The notes under the pieces: model-generated
Seen by the model: the letters and a program-made list of their open reading frames with translations, nothing else
Databases searched by the model: none
Told to the model about the DNA's origin: nothing
Shown: piece by piece, positions 13,641-27,779 of the stretch
Position numbering within the stretch: position 1 is the stretch's first letter
Layout: every line of letters starts with the position of its first letter
Made by a program: the position numbers and the translations under genes
From: Chamaelirium japonicum
Taxonomy: Eukaryota > Streptophyta > Magnoliopsida > Liliales > Melanthiaceae
NCBI GenBank assembly: GCA_947650365.1
Contig: OX393549.1
Location: 27,805,209-27,869,208, forward strand
Direction: 5' to 3'
DNA: 64,000 bases

Positions 13641-16054
13641 GAATGGATCGTATGAGTGAATTAGAATGGATCGTACGAATGAACTAGAATGGATCGTACG
13701 AATGAACTAGAATGGATACATTCGTGCGAATGAATTAGAATGGATCGTACGAATGAATTAGAATGGATCGTACGATTCATTCTAATTCATTCGTACGATC
13801 TATTCTAATACATTCGTACGATTCATGCTAATTCATTCGCACGATCCATTCTAATTCATTCATACGATCCATTCTTATTCATTCATACGATCCATTCTAA
13901 TTCATTCACACAATCCATTCTAATTCATTCGTACAATCCATTCTAATTCATTCGTATGATCCATTCTAACTCATTCGGTGGATCCATTCTAATTCATTCG
14001 TACGATCCATTCTAATTCATTCCCACGATCCATTCTAATTTATTCGTACGATCCATTCTAATTCATTCGTACGATCTATTCTAATTCATTCGCACGAATG
14101 TAACTATTCTAATTCATTCATACGATTCATTCTAATTCATTCGTATGAGCTATTCTAATTCATTCGTACGATCCATTCTAATTCATTAATGGAACGTACG
14201 AATGAATTAGAATGGATCGTGTGAAAGAATTAGAATGGATTGTATGAATGAATTAGAATGAATTCGTATGATCCATTCTAATTCATTAGCACGATCCATT
14301 TTAATTCGTTCGTACGATCCATTCTAATTCATTCACACGATCCATTCTAATTCATTCATACAATCCATTCTAATTCTTTCACACGATCCATTCAAATTCA
14401 TTCGTAGGATCCATTCTAATTCATTCGTACAATCTATTCTATTTCATTCGTACGATCCGTTCTTACTCATTCGTATGATCCATTCTAATTCATTCGGACG
14501 AATGTATCCATTCTAATTTATTCGTACGATCCATTCTAATTCATTCGTACGATCCATTCTAATTCATTCGTCCGATCCATTCTAATTCATTCGCACGAAT
14601 GTATCCATTCTAATTCATTCGTACGGTCCATTCTAATTCATTCGCACAATTCATTCTATTTCATTCGTACGATCCATTCTTACTCATTCGTATGATCCCT
14701 TATGGATACATTCGTGCGAATGAATTAGAATGGATCATACGAATGAGTAAGAATGGATCGTACGAATGAAATAGAATGGATTGTGCGAATGAATTAGAAT
14801 GGATCACACGAATGAATTAGAATGGATCGTGTGAAGGAATTGGAATGGATTGTATGAATGAATTAGAATAGATCGTATGAATGAATTAGAATGGATCGTA
14901 CGAATGAATTAGAATGGATCGTACGAATAAATTAGAATGGATCGTACGAATGAATTAGAATGGATCGTACGAATGAATTAGAATGGATCTTACGAATGAA
15001 TTAGAATGGAACGTACGAATGAATTAGAAGGGATCGTACGAATAAATTAGAATGGATACATTCGTCCGAATGAATTAGAATGGATCATACGAATGAGTAA
15101 GAATGGATCATATGAATGAAATAGAATAGATTGTACGAATGAATTAGAATGGATCCTACGAATGAATTAGAATGGATCGTGTGAAAGAATTAGAATGGAT
15201 TATATGAATGAATTAGAATGGATCGTGCGAATGAATTAGAATGGATCGTACGAATGAATTAGAATGGATCGTGCTAATGAATTAGAATTGATCGAACGAA
15301 TGAATTAGCATGGATCGTGCTAATGAATTAGAATGGAACGTACGAATGAATTAGAATGGATCGTGTGAAAGAATTAGAATGGATTGTATGAATGAATTAG
15401 ATTGAATTCGTACGATCCATTCGAATTCATTCGCACGATCCATTCTAATTCATTCATACGATCCATTCTAATTCATTCATACAATCCATTCTAATTCTTT
15501 CACATGATCAATTCTAATTCATTCATAGGATCCATTCTAATTCATTCATACAATCCATTCTAATCCATTCGTACGATCCATTCTAATTCATTCGTACGAT
15601 CCATTCTAATTCATTCGTACGATCCATTCTAATTCATTCATACAATCCATTCTAATTCATTCGCACGAATGTATCCATTCTAATCCATTCGTATGATCCA
15701 TTCTAATTCATTCGTAAGATCCATTCTAATTCATTCGTACGATCCATTCTAATTCATTCGTACGATCCATTCTAATTCATTCGCATGAATGTATCCATTC
15801 TAATTCATTCGTACAATCCATTCTATTTCATTCGTACGATCCATTCTTACTCATTCGTATGATCCATTCTAATTCATTCGTACGATCCATTCTAATTCAT
15901 TCGCACGATCCATTCTAATTCATTCATACGATCCATTCTAATTCATTCATACGATCCATTCTAATTCATTCATACGATCCATTCTAATTCATTCCTACGA
16001 TCCATTCTAATTCATTCGCCCGATCCATTCTAATTCATTCATACGATCCATTCT

Positions 16055-16084
16055 ATTCGAATGGATCATGTGATCCATTCGAAT
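16055..16084. repeat. Short hairpin, 13-bp arms, ATGT loop (copy 2)
   Basis: Same arms as 7611-7640 with the loop changed to ATGT. The flanking variant order (GCCCGATCC before, CACGATCC and ACAATGCATTC after) matches the other two copies. Confidence 0.9.
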
Positions 16085-19000
16085 TCAGTCACACGATCCA
16101 TTCTAATTCATTCATACGATCCATTCTAATTCATTCATACAATGCATTCTAATTCTTTCACACGATCCATTCTAATTCATTCGTACGATCCATTCTAATT
16201 CATTCGTACAATCCATTCTATTTCATTTGTACGATCAATTCTTACTCATTCGTATGATCTATTCTAATTCATTCGTACGATCCATTCTAATTCATTTGTA
16301 CGATCCATTCTAATTCTTTCACACGATCCATTCTAATTCATTCGTAGGATCCATTCTAATTCATTCGTACAATCTATTCTATTTCATTCGTACGATCTAT
16401 TCTTACTCATTCATATGATCCATTCTAATTCATTCGGACGAATGTATCCATTCTAATTTATTCGTACGATCCATTCTAATTCATTCGTACGATCCATTCT
16501 AATTCATTCGTACGATCCATTATTACTCATTCGTATGATCCATTCTAATTCATTCGTACGATACATTCTAATTCATTCGTACGATCCATTCTAATTCATT
16601 CGCACAATCTATTCTAATTCATTCGTACGATCCATTCTAATTCATTCGTACGATCGTACGAATGAATTAGAATGGATTGTACGGAATGAATTAGAATGGA
16701 TTGTATGAATGAATTAGAATGGATACATTTGTGCGAATGAATTAGAATGGATCATACGAATGAGTAAGAATGGATCGTACGAATGAAATAGAATGGATTG
16801 TACGAATGAATTAGAATGGATCGTACAAATGAATTAGAATGGATCGTACGAATGATATAGAATGGATCATACGAATGAGCAAGAATGGATCGTACAAATG
16901 AAATAGAATGGATTGTACGAATGAATTAGAATGGATCGTACGAATGAATTAGAATGGATCGTGTGAAAGAATTAGAATGCATTGTATGAATGAATTAGAA
17001 TGGATCGTATGAATGAATTAGAATGGATCGTGCGAATGAATTAGAATGGATCGTACGAATGAATTAGAATGGATCATGTGAAAGAATTAGAATGGATCGT
17101 ACGAATGAATTAGAATGGATCGTGCGAATGAATTAGAATGGATCGTACGAATGAATTAGAATGGATACATTTGTGCGAATGAATTAGAATGGATCGTACG
17201 AATGAATTAGAATGTATCGTATGAATGAATTAGAATGGATCGTACGAATGAATTAGAATGGATCGTGCGAATGAATTAGAATGGATCGTACGAATGAATT
17301 AGAATGGATCGTACGAATGAACTAGAATGGATACATTCGTGCGAATGAATTAGAATGGATCGTACGAATGAATTAGAATGGATCGGACGAATGAATTAGA
17401 ATGGATCGTACGAATAAATTAGAATGGATCGTACGAATGAATTAGAATGGATCGTACGAATAAATTAGAATGGATACATTCGTCCGAATGAATTAGAATG
17501 GATCATACGAATGAGTAAGAATGGATCGTACGAATGAAATAGAATAGATTGTACGAATGAATTAGAATGGATCCTACGAATGAATTAGAATGGATCGTGT
17601 GAAAGAATTAGAATGGATTGTATGAATGAATTAGAATGGAACGTATGAATGAATTAGAATGGATCGTGCGAATGAATTCGAATGGATCGTACGAATTCAT
17701 TCTAATTCATTCATACAATCCATTCTAATTCTTTCACACGATCTATTCTAATTCATTCGTAGGATCCATTCTAATTTATTCGTACAATCTATTCTATTTC
17801 ATTCGTACGATCCATTCTAATTCATTCGTACGATCCATTCTAATTCATTCGTACGATCCATTCTAATTCATTCCTACGATCCATTCTAATTCATTCGTAC
17901 GATCCATTCTAATTCACTCATACGATCCAATCTAATACATTCATACGATCCATTTTAATTCATTCGCACAAATGTATCCATTCTAATTCATTCGTACGAT
18001 CCATTCTAATTCATTCGCACGATCCATTCTAATTCTTCATTCGCACGATCTGTTCTTATTCATTCGCACAATCCATTCTAATTCATTCGCACGAATGTAT
18101 CCATTCTAATTCATTCGTACGATCCATTCTAATTCATTCGTACGATCCATTCTAATTCATTCGTACGATCCATTCTAATTAATTCGTATGATCCATTCTA
18201 ATTCATTCGTACGATCCATTCTAATTCATTCATACAATCCATTCTAATTCATTCGCACGAATGTATCTATTCAAATTAATTCGTACGATCCATTCTAATT
18301 CATTCGTATGATCCATTCTAATTCATTCGCACAATCCATTCTATTTCATTCGTACGATCCATTCTTACTCATTGGTACGATCCATTCTAATTCATTCGCA
18401 CGAATGTATCCATTCAAATTCATTCGTACGAATCCATTCTAATTCATTCCTACAATCTATTCTATTTCATTCGTACGATCCATTCTTACTCATTCGTATG
18501 ATCCATTCTAATTCATTCGGACGAATGTATCCATTCTAATTTATTCGTACGATCCATTCTAATTCATTCGTACGATCCATTCTAATTCATTCGTACGATC
18601 CATTCTAATTCATTCGTCCGATCCATTCAAATTCATTCGCACGAATGTATCCATTCTAATTCATTCGTACGATCCATTCTAATTCATTCGTACGATCCAT
18701 TCTAATTCATTCGTAAGATACATTCTAATTCATTCGTACGATCCATTCTAATTCATTCGTACGATCCATTCTAATTCATTCGCACGAATATATCCATTCT
18801 AGTTCATTCGTACGATCTATTCTAATTCATTCGCATGGATCGTGCATTCGTACGATCCATTCTAATTCATTCATAAGATCCATTCTAATTCATTCGTACG
18901 ATCCATTCTAATTCATTCGTATGATCCATTCTAATTCATTCGCACGAATGTATCCATTGTAGTTCATTCGTACGATCCATTCTAATTCATTCGTACGATC

Positions 19001-19090
19001 CATTCTAATTCATTCATACGATCTATTCTAATTCATTCATACAATCCATTCTAATTCTTTCACACGATCCATTCTTATTCATTCGTACGA

Positions 19091-19267
19091 TCCATTCTAA
19101 TTCATTCGCACAATCCATTCTATTTCATTCGTACGATCCATTCTTACTCATTCGTATGATCCATTCTAATTCATTCGCACGAATGTATCCATAATGGATC
19201 ATACGAATGAGTAAGAATGGATCGTACGAATGAAATAGAATGGATTGTGCGAATGAATTAGAATGGA
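19091..19267. repeat. Perfect inverted repeat, 74-bp arms, 29-bp loop
   Basis: The left arm 19,091-19,164 and the right arm 19,194-19,267 are exact reverse complements, checked base by base; the spacer is 19,165-19,193. It has the same design and the same TATCCATAATGG joint as 24,865-25,041. Imperfect versions occupy the equivalent joints at about 1344, 6005, 9411, 21,300, 22,527, 26,942 and 59,823. Confidence 0.9.
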
Positions 19268-21349
19268 CCATACGAATGAATTAGAATGGATACATTCGTG
19301 CGAATGAATTAGAATGGATCGGACGAATAAATTAGAATGGATCGTACGAATGAATTAGAATGGATCGTACGAATGAATTAGAATGGATCGTACGAATAAA
19401 TTAGAATGGATACATTCGTCCGAATGAATTAGAATGGATCATACGAATGAGTAAGAATGGATCGTACGAATGAAATAGAATAGATTGTACAAATGAATTA
19501 GAATGGATCCTACGAATGAATTAGAATAGATCGTGTGAAAGAATTAGAATGGATTGTATGAATGAATTAGAATGAATTCGTACGATCCATTCGAATTCAT
19601 TCGCACGATCCATTCTAATTCATTCATACGATCCACTCTAATTCATTCATACAATCCATTCTAATTCTTTTACACGATCCATTCTAATTCATTCGTAGGA
19701 TCCATTCTAATTCATTCGTACAATCTATTCTATTTTATTCGTACGATCCATTCTTACTCATTCATATGATCCATTCTAATTCATTCGGACGAATACATCC
19801 ATTCTAATTTTTTCGTACGATCCATTCTAACTCATTCGTACGATCCATTCTAATTCATTCGTACGATCCATTCTAATTCATTCGTCCGATCCATTCTAAT
19901 TCATTCGCACGAATGTATCCATTCTAATTCATTCGTACGATCCATTCTAATTCATTCGTACGATCCATTCTAATTCATTCGTAAGATCCATTCAAATTCA
20001 TTCGTACGATCCATTCTAATTCATTCGTATGATCCATTCTAATTCATTCGCACGAATGTATCCATTCAAGTTCATTCGTACGATCCATTCTAATTCATTC
20101 GTACGATCCATTCTAATTCATTCGTACGATCCAATCTAATTCATTCTTACGATCCATTCTAATTCATTCGTACGATCCATTCTAATTCATTCATACAATC
20201 CATTCTAATTCATTCGCACGAATGTATCCATTCTAATTCATTCGTACGATCAGTTCTAATTCATTCACAAAATCTATTCTAATTCATTCATACGATCCAT
20301 TCTAATTCATTCACACGAATGTATCCATTCTAATTCATTCATACGATCCATTCTAATTCATTCGTACGATCCATTCTAATTCACTCATACGATCCATTCT
20401 AATAGATTCATACGATCCATTCTAATTCATTTGCACGAATATATCCATTCTAATTCATTCGTACGATCCATTCTAATTCCTTCGTACGATCCATTCTAAT
20501 TCATTCGTACGATCTATTCTATTTCATTCGTACGATCCATTCTTACTCATTCGTACGATCCATTCTAATTCATTCGTCCGATCCATTCTAATTCATTCGC
20601 ACGAATGTATCCATTCTAATTCATTCGTTCCATCAATTCTAATTCATTAGCACGATCCATTCTAATTCATTCGTACGATCCATTCTAATTCATTCGTACG
20701 ATCCATTCTAATTCATTCATAGGATCCATTCTAATTCATTCATACGATCTATTCTAATTCTTTCGCACGAATGTATCCATTCTAATTCATTCGCGCGAAT
20801 GTATCCATTCTCATTCATTCGTACGATCCATTCTAATTCATTCATACGATCCATTCTAATTCATTCGTACGATCCATTCTAATTCATACGCACGAATGTA
20901 TCCATTCTAGTTCATTCGTACAATCTATTCTACTTCATTCGCATGGATCGTGCATTCGTACGATCCATTCTAATTCATTCGTAAGATCCATTCTAATTCA
21001 TTCGTACGATCCATTCTAATTCATTCGTACGATCCATTCTAATTCATTCGCACGAATGTATCCATTCTAGTTCATTCGTACGATCCATTCTAATTCATTC
21101 GTACGATCCATTCTAATTCATTCATACGATCTATTCTAATTCATTCATACAATCCATTCTAATTCTTTCACACGATCCATTCTAATTCATTCGTACGATC
21201 CATTCTAATTCATTCACACAATCCATTCTATTTCATTCGTATGATCCATTCTTACTCATTCATATGATCCATTCTAATTCATTCGCACAAATGTATCCAT
21301 AATGGATCATACGAATGAGTAAGAATGGATCGTACGAATGAAATAGAAT

Positions 21350-22072
21350 GGATTGTGCGAATGAATTAGAATGGACCGTACGAATGAATTAGAATGGATA
21401 CATTCGTGCGAATGAATTAGAATGGATCGGACGAATGAATTAGAATGGATCGTACGAATGAATTAGAATGGATCGTACGAATGAATTAGAATGGATCGTA
21501 CGAATAAATTAGAATGGATACATTCGTCCGAATGAATTAGAATGGATCATACGAATGAGTAAGAATGGATCGAACGAATGAAATAGAATAGATTGTACGA
21601 ATGAATTAGAATGGATCCTACGAATGAATTAGAATAGATCGTGTGAAGGAATTAGAATGGATTGTATGAATGAATTATAATGAATTCGTACGATCCATTC
21701 GAATTCATTCGCACGATCCATTCTAATTCATTCATACGATCCATTCTAATTCATTCATACAATCCATTCTAATTCTTTCACATGATCCATTCTAATTCAT
21801 TTGTAGGATCCATTCTAATTCTTTCGTACAATCTATTCTATTTCATTCGTACGATCCATTGTTACTCATTCATACGATCCATTCTAATTTATTCGGACGA
21901 ATGTATCCATTCTAATTTATTCGTATGATCCATTCTAATTCATTCGTACGATCCATTCTAATTCATTCGTACTATCCATTCTAATTCATTCGTCCGATCC
22001 ATTCTAATTCATTCGCACGAATGTATCCATTCTAATTCATTCGTACGATCCATTCTAATTCATTCGCACGAA
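21350..22072. repeat. Large near-palindrome of satellite (arms about 335 bp)
   Basis: The F island 21,300-21,686 is mirrored by the R sequence that follows. The TACATTCGTGCG monomer at about 21,400 pairs with the CGCACGAATGTATC stretch near 22,014-22,027, GATCGG with CCGATC, and the cassette at 21,527 with its reverse complement ending at 21,907. All pairs give the same centre, near 21,712-21,717. The match is imperfect at scattered single bases. The extra R monomers between the switch (21,686) and the centre form an asymmetric spacer. Similar cassette-to-cassette inverted pairs surround the other AATGAATTCG joints (about 15,407, 19,577, 22,911, 25,328, 27,779). Confidence 0.75.
21527..21692 (+). 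repeat. Seven-monomer satellite cassette (type copy, about 166 bp)
   Basis: The cassette is one 28-bp plus six 23-bp monomers marked in order by TACATTCGTCCG, GAGTAAG, GAAATAGAATAGATTG, ATCCTACG, GTGTGAAAG (here GTGTGAAGG) and ATTGTATG. The same order starts near 47, 3978, 5395, 6224, 8232, 8760, 9628, 12,704, 15,055, 17,473, 19,409, 22,744, 25,160, 27,610, 43,747, 44,680, 46,320, 54,215, 59,075 and 62,784. Partial copies lie at 27,131, 27,347 and 55,948, and several copies lose the last markers. Nearly all are preceded by an AATAAATTAG monomer, so the conserved unit is slightly longer. Reverse-complement copies end in TTCGGACGAATGTATCC, for example at about 2610, 14,510, 16,445, 19,795, 23,130, 25,545 and 58,100. 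The last bases of this type copy run into the orientation joint. Confidence 0.85.
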
Positions 22073-24864
22073 TATATCCATTCTAATTCATTCGTACGAT
22101 CCATTCTAATTCATTCGCACGAATATATCCATTCTAGTTCATTCGTACGATCTATTCTAATTCATTCGCATCGATTGTGCATTCGTACGATCCATTCTAA
22201 TTCATTCGTAAGATCCATTCTAATTCATTCGTACGATCCATTCTAATTCATTCGTACGATCCATTCTAATTCATTCGCACGAATGTATCCATTCTAGTTC
22301 ATTCGTACGATCCATTCTAATTCATTCGTACGATCCATTCTAATTCATTCATACGATCGATTCTAATTCATTCATACAATCCATTCTAATTCTTTCACAC
22401 GATCCATTCTAATTCATTCCTACGATCCATTCTAATTCATTCGCACAATCCATTCGATTTCATTCGTACGATCCATTCTTACTCATTCGTATGATCCATT
22501 CTAATTCATTCGCACGAATGTATCCATAATGGATCATACGAATGAGTAAGAATGGATCGTAGGAATGAAATAGAATGGATACTGCGAATGAATTAGAATG
22601 GACCATACGAATGAATTAGAATGGATACATTCGTGCGAATGAATTAGAATGGATCGGACGAATAAATTAGAATGGATCGTACGAATGAATTAGAATGGAT
22701 CGTACGAATGAATTAGAATGGATCGTACGAATAAATTAGAATGGATACATTCGTCCGAATGAATTAGAATGGATCATACGAATGAGTAAGAATGGATCGT
22801 ACGAATGAAATAGAATAGATTGTACGAATGAATTAGAATGGATCCTACGAATGAATTAGAATAGATCGTGTGAAAGAATTAGAATGGATTGTATGAATGA
22901 ATTAGAATGAATTTGTACGATCCATTCGAATTCATTCGCACGATCCATTCTAATACATTCATACGATCCATTCTAATTCATTCATACAATCCATTCTAAT
23001 TCTTTCACACGATCCATTCTAATTCATTCGTAGGATCCATTCTAATTCATTCGTACAATCTATTCTATTTCATTCGTACGATCCATTCTTACTCATTCGT
23101 ATGATCCATTCTAATTCATTCGGACGAATGCATCCATTCTAATTTATTCGTACGATCCATTCTAATTCATTCGTACGATCCATTCTAATTCATTCGTCCG
23201 ATCCATTCTAATTCATTCGCACGAATGTATCCATTCTAATTCATTCGTACGATCCATTTTAATTCATTCGTACGATCCATTCTAATTGATTCGTAAGATC
23301 CATTCTATTTCATTCGTACGATCCATTCTAATTCATTCGTACGATCCATTCTAATTCATTCGCACGAATGTATCCATTCTAGTTCATTCGTACGATCCAT
23401 TCTAATTCATTCGTACGATCCATTCTAATTCATTCGTACGATCCAATCTAATTCATTCATACGATCCATTCTAATTCATTCGTACGATCCATTCTAATTC
23501 ATTCGCACAAATGTATCCATTCTAATTCATTCGTACGATCCATTCTAATTCATTCGCACGATCCATTCTAATTCATTCGTACGATCCATTCTAATTCATT
23601 CATACAATCCATTCTAATTCATTCGCACGAATGTATCCATTCTAATTCATTCGTACGATCAGTTCTAATTCATTCGCAAAATCTATTCTAATTCATTCGT
23701 ACGATCCATTCTAATTTATTCACACGAATGTATCCATTCTAATTCATTCATACGATCCATTCTAATTCATTCGTACGATCCATTCTAATAGATTCATACG
23801 ATCCATTCTAATAGATTCATACGATCCATTCTAATTCATTTGCACGAATATATCCATTCTAATTCATTTGTACGATCCATTCTAATTCCTTCGTACGATC
23901 CATTCTAATTCATTCGTACGATCTATTCTATTTCATTCGTACGATCCATTCTTACTCATTCGTACGATCCATTCGAATTCATTCGTCCGATCCATTCTAA
24001 TTCATTCGCACGAATGTATCTATTCTAATTCATTCGTTCGATCAATTCTAATTCATTAGCACGATCCATTCTAATTCATTCGTACGATCCATTCTAATTC
24101 ATTCGCACGATCCATTCTAATTCATTCATAGGATCCATTCTAATTCATTCATACGATCTATTCTAATTCTTTCGCACGAATGTATCCATTCTAATTCATT
24201 CGCACGAATGTATCCATTCTCATTCATTCGTACGATCCATTCTAATTCATTCATACGATCCATTCTAATTCATTCGTACGATCCATTCTAATTCATACGC
24301 ACGAATGTATCCATTCTAGTTCATTCGTACAATCTATTCTAATTCATTCGCATGGATCGTGCATTCGTACGATCCATTCTAATTCATTCGTACGATCCAT
24401 TCTAATTCATTCGTACGATCCATTCTAATTCATTCGCACGAATGTATCCATTCTAGTTCATTCGTACGATCCATTCTAATTCATTCGTACGATCCATTCT
24501 AATTCATTCGTAAGATACATTCTAATTCATTCGTACGATCCATTCTAATTCATTCGCACGAATATATCCATTCTAGTTCATTCGTACGATCTATTCTAAT
24601 TTATTCGCATGGATCGTGCATTCGTACGATCCATTCTAATTCATTCGTAAGATCCATTCTAATTCATTCGTACGATCCATTCTAATTCATTCATACGATC
24701 CATTCTAATTCATTCGCACGAATGTATCCATTCTAGTTCATTCGTACGATCCATTCTAATTCATTCGTACGATCCATTCTAATTCATTCATACGATCTAT
24801 TCTAATTCATTCATACAATCCATTCTAATTCTTTCACACGATCCATTCTAATTCATTCGTACGA

Positions 24865-25041
24865 TCCATTCTAATTCATTCGCACAATCCATTCTATTTC
24901 ATTCGTACGATCCATTCTTACTCATTCGTATGATCCATTCTAATTCATTCGCACGAATGTATCCATAATGGATCATACGAATGAGTAAGAATGGATCGTA
25001 CGAATGAAATAGAATGGATTGTGCGAATGAATTAGAATGGA
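24865..25041. repeat. Perfect inverted repeat, 74-bp arms, 29-bp loop
   Basis: The left arm 24,865-24,938 is the exact reverse complement of the right arm 24,968-25,041, with 24,939-24,967 as spacer. One mismatch beyond each arm (T against C in GGACCGTACG) is followed by roughly another 20 matching bases. The structure sits on an R-to-F switch with the TATCCATAATGG joint. It could extrude as a cruciform or mark the fold-back event that made the inversion. Confidence 0.9.
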
Positions 25042-27779
25042 CCGTACGAATGAATTAGAATGGATACATTCGTGCGAATGAATTAGAATGGATCGGATGA
25101 ATAAATTAGAATGGATCGTACGAATGAATTAGAATGGATCGTACGAATAAATTAGAATGGATACATTCGTCCGAATGAATTAGAATGGATCATACGAATG
25201 AGTAAGAATGGATCGTACGAATGAAATAGAATAGATTGTACGAATGAATTAGAATGGATCCTACGAATGAATTAGAATAGATCGTGTGAAAGAATTAGAA
25301 TGGATTGTATGAATGAATTAGAATGAATTCGTACGATCCATTCGAATTCATTCGCACGATCCATTCTAATAGATTCATACGATCCATTCTAATTCATTCA
25401 TACAATCCATTCTAATTCTTTCACACGATCCATTCTAATTCATTAGTAGGATCCATTCTAATTCATTCGTATAATCTATTCTATTTCATTCGTACGATCC
25501 ATTCTTACTCATTCGTATGATCCATTCTAATTCATTCGGACGAATGCATCCATTCTAATTTATTCGTACGATCCATTCTAATTCATTCGTACGATCCATT
25601 CTAATTCATTCGTCCGATCCATTCTAATTCATTCGCACGAATGTATCCATTCTAATTCATTCGTACGATCCATTCTAATTCATTCGTACGATCCATTCTA
25701 ATTTATTCGTAAGATCCATTCTATTTCATTCGTACGATCCATTCTAATTCATTCGTACGATCCATTCTAATTCATTCGCACGAATGTATCCATTCTAGTT
25801 CATTCGTACGATCCATTCTAATTCATTCGTCTGATCCATTCTAATTCATTCGTACGATCCAATCTAATTCATTCATACGATCTATTCTAATTCATTCGTA
25901 CGATCCATTCTAATTCATTCGCACAAATGTATCCATTCTAATTCTTTCGTACGATCCATTCTAATTCATTCGCACGATCCATTCTAATTCATTCGTACGA
26001 TCCATTCTAATTCATTCATACAATCCATTCTAATTCATTCGCACGAATGTATCCATTCTAATTCATTCGTACGATCAGTTCTAATTCATTCGCAAAATCT
26101 TTTCTAATTTATTCATACGATCCATTCTAATTCATTCACACGAATGTATCCATTCTAATTCATTCATACGATCCATTCTAATTCATTCGTACGATCCATT
26201 CTAATTCACTCATACGATCCATTCTAATAGATTCATACGATCCATTCTAATTCATTTGCACGAATATATCCATTCTAATTCATTCGTACGATCCATTCTA
26301 ATTCCTTCGTACGATCCATTTTAATTCATTCGTACGATCTATTCTATTTCATTCGTACGATCCATTCTTACTCATTCGTACGATCCATTCTAATTCATTC
26401 GTCCGATCCATTCTAATTCATTCGCACGAATGTATCCATTCTAATTCATTCGTTCGATCAATTCTAATTCATTAGCACGATCCATTCTAATTCATTCGTA
26501 CGATCCATTTTAATTCATTCGCACGATCCATTCTAATTCATTCATAGGATCCATTCTAATTCATTCATACGATCTATTCTAATTCTTTCGCACGAATGTA
26601 TCCATTCTAATTCATTCGCACGAATGTATCCATTCTCATTCATTCGTACGATCCATTCTAATTCATTTGTACGATCCATTCTAATTCATTCATACGATCC
26701 ATTCTAATTCATTCGTACGATCCATTCTAATTCATACGCACGAATGTATCCATTCTAGTTCATTCATACGATCTATTCTAATTCATTCATGCAATCCATT
26801 CTAATTCTTTCACACGATCCATTCTAATTCATTCGTACGATCCATTCTAATTCATTCGCACAATCCATTCTATTTCATTCGTACGATCCATTCTTACTCA
26901 TTCGTATGATCCATTCTAATTCATTCGCACGAATGTATCCATAATGGATCATACGAATGAGTAAGAATGGATCGTACGAATGAAATAGAATGGATTGTGC
27001 GAATGAATTAGAATGGATCGTACGAATGAATTAGAATGGATCGTACGAATGAATTAGAATGGATCTTACGAATGAATTAGAATGGATCGTACGAATGAAT
27101 TAGAATGGATCGTACGAATAAATTAGAATGGATACATTCGTCCGAATGAATTAGAATGGATCATACGAATGAATGAATTAGAATAGATCGTATGAATGAA
27201 TTAGAATGGATCGTACGAATGAATTAGAATGGATCGTACGAATGAATTAGAATGGATCGTACGAATGAAATAGAATGGATCTTACGAATGAATTAGAATG
27301 GATCGTACGAATGAATTAGAATGGATCGTACGAATAAATTAGAATGGATACATTCGTCCGAATGAATTAGAATGGATCATACGAATGAGTAAGAATGGAT
27401 CGTACGAATGAATTAGAATGGATCTTACGAATGAATTAGAATGGATCTTACGAATGAATTAGAATGGATCGTACGAATGAATTAGAATGGACCGTACGAA
27501 TGAATTAGAATGGATACATTCGTGCGAATGAATTAGAATGGATCGGACGAATGAATTAGAATGGATCGTACAAATGAATTAGAATGGATCGTACGAATAA
27601 ATTAGAATGGACACATCCGTCCGAATGAATTAGAATGGATCATACGAATGAGTAAGAATGGATCGTACGAATGAAATAGAATAGATTGTACGAATGAATT
27701 AGAATGGATCCTACGAATTAATTAGAATAGATCGTGTGAAAGAATTAGAATGGATTGTATGAATGAATTAGAATGAATT

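Larger units (their letters stand above)
9412..19192. repeat. Satellite sector 2: long F block then alternating blocks
   Basis: F runs uninterrupted from 9412 to about 12,926 (3.5 kb, one of the two longest F blocks). Then follow R to 13,308, F to 13,775, R to 14,188, F to 14,264, R to 14,700, F to 15,407, R to 16,655, F to 17,696 and R to 19,192. The R-to-F joints at 13,308 and 14,700 have a TTATGGATACATTCG junction, seen again at 45,287. The switch at 16,655 has the CGTACGATCGTACG joint that also occurs at 8028, 39,604 and 41,353. A short GCATGGATCGTGCATTCG element near 18,833-18,850 is a micro-inversion inside the last R block. Confidence 0.85.
19192..27779. repeat. Higher-order repeat sector: F islands in R satellite
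   Basis: F islands lie at about 19,192-19,577, 21,300-21,686, 22,527-22,911, 24,966-25,328 and 26,942-27,779. The first three are 384-386 bp, the fourth 362 bp and the last about 837 bp. R blocks of about 1723, 841, 2055 and 1614 bp separate them. Every island starts with the same TATCCATAATGG joint and ends with the same AATGAATT(C/T)GTACGATCC joint. Start-to-start spacings are about 2108, 1227, 2439 and 1976 bp. This is a higher-order unit of about 2.0-2.4 kb with one about half-length version. GCATGGATCGTGC micro-inversions at about 20,941, 24,351 and 24,607 (a degenerate one near 22,168) mark internal duplication of the R part. Confidence 0.85.
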
